Below are positions 1-6,791 of a stretch of DNA of 16,517 nt, one piece after another. The translations under genes were made by a program, and so were the position numbers. Under the pieces are notes generated by a model. It was not told the DNA's origin, made no database searches, and saw only the letters and a list, made by a program, of their open reading frames with translations. Positions within the stretch are counted from its first letter, which is position 1, and every line of letters begins with the position of its first letter. Origin of the DNA: Geobacter sp. UBA5608 (GTDB lineage Bacteria; Desulfobacterota; Desulfuromonadia; Geobacterales; Pseudopelobacteraceae); assembly GCA_002424705.1 (NCBI GenBank), contig DIKW01000089.1:1-16517 (forward strand), in the 5' to 3' direction.

Positions 1-213
1 GCCTGGGGCACCTACTGGAGCTGGGACCCCAAAGAGACCTGGTCGCTGATCGTCTGGTTCATCTACGCCGCCTTCCTGCATGCCCGTTTCACCAAGGGCT
101 GGGTGGGCCGCCGTGCGGCCTGGCTGTCGATCATCGGCTTTGCCGCCACCATCTTCTGCTACCTGGGCGTAAACCTGTTTCTCTCAGGTCTGCACAGCTA
201 CGGGGGGCTCTAA
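1..213 (+). CDS. ccsA: CcsA/ResC-type cytochrome c biogenesis protein, C-terminal 70 residues (5' end outside window)
   Basis: The frame is open from base 1 to TAA at 211-213, so only the C-terminus is present. It opens with a tryptophan-rich stretch, AWGTYWSWDPKETWSLIVW, which is the hallmark end of the heme-handling WWD-family membrane protein CcsA (also named CcsB or ResC). Two hydrophobic segments follow (about residues 16-28 and 44-62), as expected for the last helices. In system II cytochrome c maturation this protein works with ResB/Ccs1 to carry heme across the inner membrane and attach it to CXXCH motifs. The following lipoprotein gene starts 3 bases after the stop, so the two are probably cotranscribed. 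The family is clear; whether the full protein is a ResB-CcsA fusion cannot be told from this fragment. Confidence 0.88.
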   Translation, partial: AWGTYWSWDPKETWSLIVWFIYAAFLHARFTKGWVGRRAAWLSIIGFAATIFCYLGVNLFLSGLHSYGGL

Positions 214-216
214 GCC

Positions 217-654
217 ATGCAACGACTGCTCATACTGATGCTATTTGTGTCGCTGACACTGATGGCAGGCTGCAAAAACGACACCCACAAACAGCTGGAG
301 CCCCAGGGCAACCTGGTACAGATCCCCCTGGCCGAGCTGCAGCCGATGCAGGCCAGATTCTACAAGGTCAACCTGAATAACGGCGAGGTGCGCTTCTTTG
401 CCATCAAGGGAGCGGACGGACAGGTACGCACCGCCCTGGATGCCTGCGACGTCTGCTTCAAGGAACGCAAAGGGTATCAGCAGCAGGGCGACGTGATGCT
501 CTGCCGCAACTGCAACCTGACCTTCCCGATCGACCGGATCGGCCCCTCCTCGGTGGGTGGCTGCAACCCCCACTTCCTGCCGTCACGGGTCGAGGGCGAC
601 CAGCTACTGGTCGCGGTTGAACAGCTACAGAACGGAACACGGTACTTCCCATGA
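217..654 (+). CDS. DUF2318-domain lipoprotein with two CxxC motifs
   Basis: 145 residues. The N-terminus MQRLLILMLFVSLTLMAGC is a lipoprotein signal with a lipobox ending at Cys19, so the protein should be anchored in a membrane on the outer face of the cytoplasmic membrane. The rest matches the DUF2318 pattern: CDVC at 77-80, CRNC at 96-99 and GGCNPH at 116-119, which look like ligands for a metal or Fe-S centre. The exact role is not established. DUF2318 genes are known beside ABC permease and ATPase genes in iron-transport loci of other bacteria, for example near the P19/Ftr1 system of Campylobacter (from memory). Here it is followed by just such a permease with an ATGA overlap (651-654). 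The start lacks a strong ribosome site, consistent with translational coupling to ccsA. Confidence 0.85.
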   Translation: MQRLLILMLFVSLTLMAGCKNDTHKQLEPQGNLVQIPLAELQPMQARFYKVNLNNGEVRFFAIKGADGQVRTALDACDVCFKERKGYQQQGDVMLCRNCNLTFPIDRIGPSSVGGCNPHFLPSRVEGDQLLVAVEQLQNGTRYFP

Positions 655-1811
655 AGCCCTATCATATCGCCCTGAAGAACCTGCTGCGCCGGCCGGCCCG
701 GATGTTCTTCCTGACCGTGGCCCTGGCCGTTGGCCTGGCGGCGGTGGTGGCGCTGGTGACTCTGGCCAACTCCATGACCGCCGACATCGAGCACACCATG
801 GACCAGTTCGGCGCCAACATCCTGATCACCCCCAAGAGCAACGACCTGGCCCTCTCCTACGGCGGCATCAGCCTGGGCAGGGTCGCCTTCGACCAGCGCG
901 AGCTGGACCCCTCGGTGCTGGAGCGGATCCGCACCATCAAAAACCGGCAGAACATCGCTGTGGCGGCCCCCAAGGTGCTGGGAACAGTGACGATCAAGGG
1001 TCGGGAATTGCTGCTGGTGGGGGTGGATTTTGCGGCTGAACTGCGTCTGAAACCCTGGTGGCGGCTGAACGGCACAGAGCCCAGCGCTGAACAGGATGCC
1101 CTGCTGGGCAATGCTGCCGCCCAGGCCCTGGGGGTCAAGCCTGGCGAGCAGCTGCAGGTCGGCAACCGGAGCTTTACCATAACCGCCATCCTGCAGGATA
1201 CCGGCTCTCAGGACGACGGCCTGCTGTTCGTGCCGCTGGCCGCAGCCCAGGCTATCACCGGCAAGCAGGGCCAGATCACCCTGATCGAGGTGGCGGCGCT
1301 CTGCACCGGCTGCCCGATCGACGAGATGGTGGAGCAGATCAGCGGGGTGTTGCCGGATGCCAAGGTCAGCGCCATCAAGCAGGTGGTGGAGGGCCGACTG
1401 CAGACCATCGGCCAGCTCAAGCGCTTTTCGCTGGGCATGGGGGGCGTAATCGCCCTGATCTCGCTGGCACTGGTCTTTGTGACCATGATGGGCAGCGTGA
1501 CCGAGCGTAAAGTGGAGATCGGCATCTTCCGCGCCATCGGCTACCGCACTGGTCATGTGATGGGGATCATCCTGCTGGAGGCCGGACTGGTGGGACTGGC
1601 AGCCGGACTGATCGGCTACGGCCTGGGGATTGCTGCGGCGGTTGTCACGCTGCCGTTTATGGCCAGCTCCGACCACCCGCACCTGCTGGTGCAGTGGCAG
1701 GTGGCCCTCCCGGCGGTGCTGTCGGTGGCGCTGGTCAGCCTGCTGGCGGCCTGGTACCCGGCCCGCAAGGCGGGCAAGATGGACCCGGCCGATGCCTTGC
1801 GGAGTTTGTGA
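651..1811 (+). CDS. ABC transporter permease, FtsX/MacB type
   Basis: 386 residues. It has one N-terminal membrane helix (about 18-40), a large extracytoplasmic domain (about 41-260) and three C-terminal helices (about 262-282, 303-333, 350-369), the topology of FtsX/MacB/LolC-type permeases. The segment SVTERKVEIGIFRAIGYRTG (281-300) is the usual cytoplasmic loop that couples to the ATPase. The outer domain contains a CTGC pair (Cys218, Cys221), unusual for MacB proteins and perhaps linked to the cysteine-rich DUF2318 partner. The start codon overlaps the stop of the lipoprotein gene (ATGA). The partner ATPase lies 189 bases downstream. These permeases normally do mechanotransmission or lipoprotein/peptide export rather than classical solute import; the substrate here is unknown. 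Confidence 0.9.
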   Translation: MKPYHIALKNLLRRPARMFFLTVALAVGLAAVVALVTLANSMTADIEHTMDQFGANILITPKSNDLALSYGGISLGRVAFDQRELDPSVLERIRTIKNRQNIAVAAPKVLGTVTIKGRELLLVGVDFAAELRLKPWWRLNGTEPSAEQDALLGNAAAQALGVKPGEQLQVGNRSFTITAILQDTGSQDDGLLFVPLAAAQAITGKQGQITLIEVAALCTGCPIDEMVEQISGVLPDAKVSAIKQVVEGRLQTIGQLKRFSLGMGGVIALISLALVFVTMMGSVTERKVEIGIFRAIGYRTGHVMGIILLEAGLVGLAAGLIGYGLGIAAAVVTLPFMASSDHPHLLVQWQVALPAVLSVALVSLLAAWYPARKAGKMDPADALRSL

Positions 1812-2000
1812 TCGGGATGGCGCAACAGCCCGCCTTCCGTTCAAAACTCGCACGTCTGCTGCACTAGGCTCATTTCGCTGCCGTCGCTGAACTCGCCCTG
1901 CGGGCTCAGACAGCAGCGCCGGCTACGCTGCATTTCGCCAAGTGCACCAACGAAGCGCTCCCATTCACTACAGGCGAGCTGTCACGCCAAAGGAAATAGT
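1812..2000. repeat. Possible dispersed repeat-like intergenic element between permease and ATPase genes
   Basis: 189 non-coding bases break an otherwise tight cassette. On the minus strand the order of blocks is TGTCTGAGCCCGCAGGGCGA, then a GCGAGTTTTGAACGG stretch, then GGGCTGTTGCGCCATCCCG. This word order is familiar to me from recurring intergenic elements in many proteobacterial genomes; that is recollection, not a search. A 23-base hairpin lies at 1887-1909 (CTGAAC...CTCAG arms with an inner GCG/CGC stem), and CATTTCGC is repeated directly at 1871 and near 1931. No open frame of note is present and no transposase or target-site duplication is visible. It could instead be only a spacer carrying an mRNA hairpin. 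Confidence 0.4.
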
Positions 2001-2663
2001 ATGATTACCGTAACCAATCTGACAAAAAATTACCCCTCCGGCGAGGGTGCAGTACCGGCACTGCGCGGGATTGATCTGACGGTCGCAACTGGTGAGTTTA
2101 TCTGCATCATGGGCCAGTCCGGCTCGGGCAAGAGTACCCTCTTGACCATCCTGGGGGGCATGTGCCACCCCAGTGACGGGAGCGTCACCATCGACGGCAC
2201 CCCCCTCTACGAGCTGAACGACGACGGCCTGGCCGACTTCCGGGCCCGGCACTTCGGCTTTGTGTTCCAGTCCTTCCACCTGGTGCCGTACCTGACTGCC
2301 CTGGAAAACGTGATGTTGCCGCTGGCGCCGCTGACGATGACCGCGACCGAAAAACGCAGCATGGCGGCAGAGGCGTTGGCGCGGGTTGGCCTGGCCGGCA
2401 AGGAGGGGCGCCTGCCCAGCAAGCTGTCCGGCGGAGAGCAGGAGCGGGTGGCCATCGCCCGGGCGGTGGTCAACCGGCCAACGCTCCTGTTTGCCGACGA
2501 ACCGACCGGCAACCTGGACAGCGCCACCAGCGACCAGGTGATGGCGCTGTTTAGCGAGCTGCACCGGGCCGGGCAGACCATCGTGATGGTGACCCACAAC
2601 CCGGACAACGGACGCTACGCCCAGCGCACCATCCGCCTGAAGGACGGTCTGGTGGTCAGTTAG
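2001..2663 (+). CDS. ABC transporter ATP-binding protein, LolD/MacB type
   Basis: 220 residues, a single nucleotide-binding domain of the usual LolD length. Visible motifs: Walker A GQSGSGKS (38-45), Q-loop Gln90, signature LSGGE (142-146), Walker B LLFADE (162-167), D-loop NLDSA and switch His199 in MVTHN. The sequence ADEPTGNLDS is typical of the MacB/LolD/FtsE clade, which pairs with FtsX-type permeases such as the one upstream. ATG at 2001 is preceded by AAGGAAA at good spacing. It would power the DUF2318/permease cassette at the inner membrane. The gene ends one base before the stop of the convergent cation transporter gene, with no terminator hairpin between them, so the two transcripts probably overlap. 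Confidence 0.93.
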   Translation: MITVTNLTKNYPSGEGAVPALRGIDLTVATGEFICIMGQSGSGKSTLLTILGGMCHPSDGSVTIDGTPLYELNDDGLADFRARHFGFVFQSFHLVPYLTALENVMLPLAPLTMTATEKRSMAAEALARVGLAGKEGRLPSKLSGGEQERVAIARAVVNRPTLLFADEPTGNLDSATSDQVMALFSELHRAGQTIVMVTHNPDNGRYAQRTIRLKDGLVVS

Positions 2664-2664
2664 A

Positions 2665-3309
2665 TCAGCAGCAGGAGCAGGAGCAGGAGAGTCCCTTTGC
2701 CTTCTCAAAGGCCTCCCTGCCCTCTTTGAAGGAGAGCCAGGCGATCAGCAGGGCGCCGATGGCATCCAGGCTGCCGATGCCGGTCAGGCGATAACCGAGA
2801 CTGGAGGCCAACAGCACCAAAGAGAGGTGCAGACAGGCCCGGGAGCAGGCCGCATCGGCCAGGATGGCCGGCGAATTGAGGGCCGTACCCACCTTGACCT
2901 TGTAGTGGATCAGGGCCCACATGAATGAGATCGAGACCAGCGCGATCACGATCCCCCACAGGGTGGTCTCGGGCCGGTGCTGCTGATACAGGTTGAGTCC
3001 GGCCGTGACCACCAGACCCACCGTCAGCAGGTAGAAGGCGCTGCCGGTGATCCGCAGGGCGCGCTGCTCGAACTCATCGCGGCTCTCGCCGCCGTTGGCC
3101 CTGATCCGGCGCAGCATGTGCCAGACCCCCACGGCCGAGATCACCTCGATGAAAGAGTCGACGCCAAATCCGAACAGGGCCAGGGTCTCGTCGTTGATCC
3201 CCATCCCGACCGAGACCAGGCCCTCCAGCAGGTTGTACAGGATGGTGAACAGCGCCAACAGGTTGGCGTAGCGCTGCAGTTGTGCCGGTGTATACTGGTG
3301 CATAGTCAA
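2665..3309 (-). CDS. Cation diffusion facilitator (CDF)-like transporter with Cys-rich C-terminal tail
   Basis: 214 residues from a TTG start, or 212 from an ATG two codons later (3303). AGGAG lies 6 bases before the TTG and 12 before the ATG, so the TTG is favoured. About five or six hydrophobic helices are seen (16-38, 45-64, 88-106, 117-135, 156-174, 180-194). The pattern FGFGVDSFIEV (47-57) with Asp51 and Glu55 resembles the second-helix metal site of CDF proteins, and ADAACSRACLHL (151-162) takes the place of the usual fifth-helix HxxxD site, with Cys155 and Cys159. The long cytoplasmic CDF C-terminal domain is absent; instead the protein ends CSCSCC (209-214), a probable metal-binding tail. 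Expected role is export of a metal ion from cytoplasm to periplasm, which suits the divergent RND efflux operon. Substrate unknown. Confidence 0.8.
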   Translation of the reverse strand: MTMHQYTPAQLQRYANLLALFTILYNLLEGLVSVGMGINDETLALFGFGVDSFIEVISAVGVWHMLRRIRANGGESRDEFEQRALRITGSAFYLLTVGLVVTAGLNLYQQHRPETTLWGIVIALVSISFMWALIHYKVKVGTALNSPAILADAACSRACLHLSLVLLASSLGYRLTGIGSLDAIGALLIAWLSFKEGREAFEKAKGLSCSCSCC

Positions 3310-3357
3310 AGCTCACTCCTTACCTGGTTACTTGGTACTGTGGTGAAAAATGATGAT

Positions 3358-3387
3358 GAGATAGCATCTTAAACGACCTGCTATCAA
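3358..3387 (-). promoter_or_regulatory. Candidate operator/promoter of the CDF gene (inverted repeat)
   Basis: A perfect 7-base inverted repeat, GATAGCA (3360-3366) and TGCTATC (3379-3385), is separated by 12 bases. On the minus strand its arms overlap a weak promoter-like pair, TTGATA (3387-3382) and TATCTC (3363-3358), with an 18-base spacer. A dyad lying between -35 and -10 is the arrangement used by MerR-type metal regulators, but no regulator gene of that family is in the window. The promoter match is poor, so this is a candidate only. Confidence 0.3.
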
Positions 3388-3417
3388 GCTAATAGACAGC
3401 TGACGGTCAAGTTTTCC

Positions 3418-3447
3418 TTTACTTTTTCTATCAACAAACACTATCGT
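3418..3447 (+). promoter_or_regulatory. Candidate promoter for the His/Cys-rich protein and czc operon, possibly leaderless
   Basis: TTTACT (3418-3423) and TATCGT (3442-3447) are spaced 18 bases apart, each matching 4 of 6 consensus positions. The start codon at 3453 follows the -10 by only 5 bases, so transcription would begin at or next to the ATG. The absence of any ribosome binding site before 3453 fits a leaderless message. The match is weak. Confidence 0.28.
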
Positions 3448-3452
3448 TACCT

Positions 3453-3788
3453 ATGCTTCGAGCTTTGACCGCCGCCATACTGATCGTCTGCCTGCTGGCC
3501 GGAAACATCTGTGCCGGTACGGACCATCCGCCCATCGACCGGCATGACACCGCCGGCTGTTCAGTCGCGGCCGGTTGTGACCTGGATGCCCACCCGTGCA
3601 ACAGCGACGAGGGTGGTTCCCATGGTGATCACTGCTGTGACACCCATTCACACCTGCAGGCCATTACCGGACAATCATCCGATTATTCCCACCCGCTCCA
3701 CGAAAAGCAGTTTACCGCAATCATACCGCATCTGACCCCACAGGATTTTTCACGCATCCCGTTCATACCACCTCGCAGCATCTCTTAA
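3453..3788 (+). CDS. Small exported His/Cys-rich protein leading the efflux operon
   Basis: 111 residues. The N-terminus MLRALTAAILIVCLLAGNIC is a clear export signal, cleaved probably after about residue 21. The mature part is rich in His, Cys, Asp and Ser, with a dense cluster HGDHCCDTHSHL (57-68) plus earlier Cys36, Cys42, Cys49, suited to binding metal in the periplasm. I do not recognise a named family. Its place and size recall CzcI-type small periplasmic proteins that precede czcCBA, but sequence homology is not shown. The efflux operon starts 55 bases downstream on the same strand with no promoter in the gap, so cotranscription is likely. No Shine-Dalgarno is seen at the ATG, and no better in-frame start is available. 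Confidence 0.7.
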   Translation: MLRALTAAILIVCLLAGNICAGTDHPPIDRHDTAGCSVAAGCDLDAHPCNSDEGGSHGDHCCDTHSHLQAITGQSSDYSHPLHEKQFTAIIPHLTPQDFSRIPFIPPRSIS

Positions 3789-3843
3789 TGTCCCTGTAGC
3801 AACGCACAACCAATTCAATAGCGATCAATCAAGGAGTACGACC

Positions 3844-5163
3844 ATGCGCAGTATTTGCCATGCGTCGACCTTCTGCCTGTTTGCGCTTATCTGCGCTGTC
3901 CCCGGTCTTGTACTGGGCGCAGCAGCACCACTTACTGCCGAAATGGCAGTGGAGCGGGCATTGGCAAACAGTCCGGAGCTGTCGGCTGAGACAGAAGAGA
4001 TCAAAGGGCTGCACGAGGCGGCCGAAAAAATACCGCTGTTGGCTAATCCAATCCTTGAGCTGGAAGGAAAGAGCGGCGCCATTACCAACAGTCCGGATGA
4101 GAAGAGTGCCAGCATTGCCATTCTGCAGGAAATCCCGCTTTCGGCAGCCGCCAGCAGGCGCAGGGCGGTGGCCCGGGCTGACGCCGCGGCCGTTGGTCTG
4201 CGGCTTGAAGAGCGGAAACTACGGCTGGCGGATCTGGTCAGGCGGATCTGGTCTGCCAGCGTCATCGAGCAACAACGGCTGGAGTTGCTGGGCACCCAGA
4301 CCGAGGTTGTGGAACGATTGCTGAAGATCGCCCAGGAGCGGTTCACAGCTGGCGACCTGCCGGAATTTGAGGTGCAGCTGGCGCAACTTGAACTGCACCG
4401 GCAGACACTACGCCAGACTGAACAGCAGGCTGCGCTGCTGAGCATCCGCCGCCAGCTGGCCACCCTGCTGGGGCTGCCGGGAGAGCAGGAGCTGCCGCCC
4501 TTGGCGCCAGCTACCCTGCCAACGCCGACGCTGCTCGCTGATGAGCAGCTGCTGACATTGGCGACCCAGCGGCGTCCTGATCTTGCAGCCATGAAAAAAG
4601 AAGCGGAGCGGGACGAGGCCAGCCTGTCATTGGCCAAGGCCGAGGCGTTTCCCAGCCTGACACTAGGCCTGTCCTACAGCAACGAACGTTCGTCCCAGAA
4701 CGCCTACGACCTACAGGGAGGCCTGTTGGTGGCCGGCAAAGAGCGCACCAATGACCATATCCTGGGTCTGAAGCTCTCCATTCCGCTGCCGCTGTTTTCC
4801 CGTAATCAGGCTGAAGTTGCCAAGGCCACTGGCCGGGTCAATGCCAACCACCAGCGGGTAGCGGCGGTTCACCGCACGGCACGAGCCGAGCTGCGCGATC
4901 TGCTGGCGCAGCACCGATTGGCCATAACCGCCCTGGAGCTGCATCGCTCCACCCTGGGGCCTGTTGCCCGTGAGAATCTAATAACACAGGAAGCCGCCTT
5001 CACACTGGGCGAGATCGGCATCCAACCCGTGCTGGATGAGAAACGGCGGCTGGCTGAACAACAGGATGCCGAACTGAAAGCACTACAGATGGCCCTGGAA
5101 ACCGATAGCCGCTTGATTGCAGCAGTGGGCGGCAGACTGACCGATCGAGGAGACACACCATGA
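3844..5163 (+). CDS. CzcC-like TolC-family outer membrane efflux protein
   Basis: 439 residues. ATG at 3844 has AGGAG 7 bases upstream. Residues 1-26 form a signal peptide (ending VLGAAA). The mature protein shows the two OEP repeats of TolC-family channels, one at about 30-230 and one at about 240-430, both rich in long heptad helices (Ala, Glu, Gln, Leu, Arg) and joined by a Pro-rich linker near 215-230. It should form the trimeric outer membrane exit duct of the tripartite pump encoded by this and the next two genes. The stop overlaps the next start (ATGA at 5160-5163), so translation is coupled. The CzcC-like assignment rests on operon order and the general OEP pattern; the metal is not shown by this gene. 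Confidence 0.9.
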   Translation: MRSICHASTFCLFALICAVPGLVLGAAAPLTAEMAVERALANSPELSAETEEIKGLHEAAEKIPLLANPILELEGKSGAITNSPDEKSASIAILQEIPLSAAASRRRAVARADAAAVGLRLEERKLRLADLVRRIWSASVIEQQRLELLGTQTEVVERLLKIAQERFTAGDLPEFEVQLAQLELHRQTLRQTEQQAALLSIRRQLATLLGLPGEQELPPLAPATLPTPTLLADEQLLTLATQRRPDLAAMKKEAERDEASLSLAKAEAFPSLTLGLSYSNERSSQNAYDLQGGLLVAGKERTNDHILGLKLSIPLPLFSRNQAEVAKATGRVNANHQRVAAVHRTARAELRDLLAQHRLAITALELHRSTLGPVARENLITQEAAFTLGEIGIQPVLDEKRRLAEQQDAELKALQMALETDSRLIAAVGGRLTDRGDTP

Positions 5164-6791
5164 AGATACTGAGCGGACTGCTGATGGCAGCACTCTTGAT
5201 GTTTACCGCTGGCTGCAGCAGCCATGACGAAGACAAGCACACCGCTACGCGCGATGGGATAGAGGCCCTGCAGATCACGGCCTGGAGTGATAAAAGCGAG
5301 TTGTTTATGGAGTATGAACCGCTCCAGCCCGGTAAAAAGGGGAGCTTTCTGATTCACCTGACCCGCATCAGTGACGGCAAGCCGGTGTCGGAAGGGGCGC
5401 TTAAACTGGTGTTGCGTCCGGCGACGGGTCAGCCGGTCAGCTTGACGGTACCGGCCCCCAAAAGACCCGGCATCTACCAGGCTGAGCTAACCGCACCCCC
5501 GGCAGGCAGCTACACCCTGGAACTGTTACCGCAAGGCAACGGCTTTGTCGACCGGATCGAATTGTCGGGCATCCAGGTGGGAACCGTTTCACCAGCTGCA
5601 CTGCCGGACAAAAAACAAACCGTTCAGACGAGTGGCCAGCAGGCTGGGCATGATGACCACGACGACCATGATCACGCTGCAGATCAACATGGCGATGCGC
5701 ATGGTGAAACGTCTGCGGTGTGGGGCGATGGCGGTGGCACGATAACCTTTCTGAAAGAACAGCAGTGGAGCCTGGACACCGTGGTTCGTCAGCCGGAGCG
5801 GAGACGCTTGAGCGGCAGGATTGCAGCCAATGGCGAGCTGGTGGCGGCGGCCGATGGCGAGGCCACCGTGGCGGCGCCGTTGGCCGGGGTGCTGTCGGTA
5901 AGCAAGCCGTTACCCTACCTGGGCAAGCGGGTGGCCAAGGGTGAGCTGATCGCCCTGATCGAGCCGCCGATCCGTCCTGACGGCGGGGCCGGCCAGTTTT
6001 CTGCGGCCCATGCCGAGGCCCGCAACCGGGTCACCCTGGCGAGTCAGGAGTATGAACGGGCCCAGCGGTTGTATGAAGCCAAGATCGCCCCCCGCAAGCG
6101 GGTGGAGGAGGCGGCCGCCGCCCTGGACAGTGCCCGGGCAGCCTTGGCACCGTTGGAAAAATCGGCGCTGGCGCTGGGCGGTGACGGCGGCGGTAGGCTG
6201 GCGGTGCGCGCACCGGTCAGCGGCACTGTGGTGGAGCTGTTTTCCGGCACCGGCCGCGGAATCGAGGCCGGTCAGCCGATTGTGCGGATCGTCAATACCT
6301 CAACGCTCTGGCTGAAGACCAACCTGCCGGCAGTGGATGCCGGCAAACTGCCCCGTCAGCCCGGCGCCCGCTTTACGGTTGCCGGACAAGAGGGGGAGTT
6401 CAAGGCCGGTCGACTGATTTCAGTGGGTGACATGCTTGACCCGCAGAGTCGTACCTTAGCCGTGATTTTCAGTGTGCCCAACCCAGATGCCCGCCTGAAG
6501 GTGGGCATGTTTGCCACGGTGGGGGTCTCCACCGGTACAGAGACGGAAGGCCTGGTGCTGCCAGCTGAAGCACTTGCAGAAGATGAAGGGCGCTTCTTTG
6601 TGTTTGTGCAGACCTCAGGTGAGCGTTTTAGCCGCCGCGAGGTGCAGATCGGCGTCAAGGATGGCGGTCTGGTGCAGATAACCAAAGGGCTGGAAGGTCA
6701 TGAGCGGGTGGTGGTGAAAGGGTCCTACTATCTCAAGCAGGCCGCCACAGCAGGTATCAAGGAGGATCCCCATGCCGGACATGCCCACTAG
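5160..6791 (+). CDS. CzcB-like RND periplasmic adaptor, lipoprotein with His-rich linker
   Basis: 543 residues, longer than common adaptors of about 380-420. MKILSGLLMAALLMFTAGC gives a lipobox at Cys19. Residues about 35-145 form an extra beta-rich, Ig-like domain unrelated to the adaptor core. A linker at 164-181 is loaded with His and Asp (HDDHDDHDHAADQHGDAHGE region). The adaptor core follows: barrel-sandwich/lipoyl halves around 220-265 and 340-365, an alpha-hairpin around 275-335 with EARNRVTLASQEYERAQRLY, and beta-barrel and membrane-proximal parts to about 525. The protein ends HAGHAH. It would bridge inner-membrane pump and outer-membrane channel and could capture or hand over metal through the His clusters. 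Its start overlaps czcC-like stop; its end overlaps the pump gene by 20 bases. Confidence 0.9.
   Translation: MKILSGLLMAALLMFTAGCSSHDEDKHTATRDGIEALQITAWSDKSELFMEYEPLQPGKKGSFLIHLTRISDGKPVSEGALKLVLRPATGQPVSLTVPAPKRPGIYQAELTAPPAGSYTLELLPQGNGFVDRIELSGIQVGTVSPAALPDKKQTVQTSGQQAGHDDHDDHDHAADQHGDAHGETSAVWGDGGGTITFLKEQQWSLDTVVRQPERRRLSGRIAANGELVAAADGEATVAAPLAGVLSVSKPLPYLGKRVAKGELIALIEPPIRPDGGAGQFSAAHAEARNRVTLASQEYERAQRLYEAKIAPRKRVEEAAAALDSARAALAPLEKSALALGGDGGGRLAVRAPVSGTVVELFSGTGRGIEAGQPIVRIVNTSTLWLKTNLPAVDAGKLPRQPGARFTVAGQEGEFKAGRLISVGDMLDPQSRTLAVIFSVPNPDARLKVGMFATVGVSTGTETEGLVLPAEALAEDEGRFFVFVQTSGERFSRREVQIGVKDGGLVQITKGLEGHERVVVKGSYYLKQAATAGIKEDPHAGHAH

Noticed and set aside
477..1853. Long minus-strand open frame (458 codons) opposite the DUF2318 and permease genes
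   Set aside because: Its product is rich in His, Gln, Arg and Gly with no domain, and the plus strand carries two clear genes. It is a GC-rich shadow frame.
5655..5710. Low-complexity CAC/GAC-rich stretch considered as a tandem repeat
   Set aside because: It encodes the His/Asp linker of the adaptor; the units are irregular and explained by protein composition.
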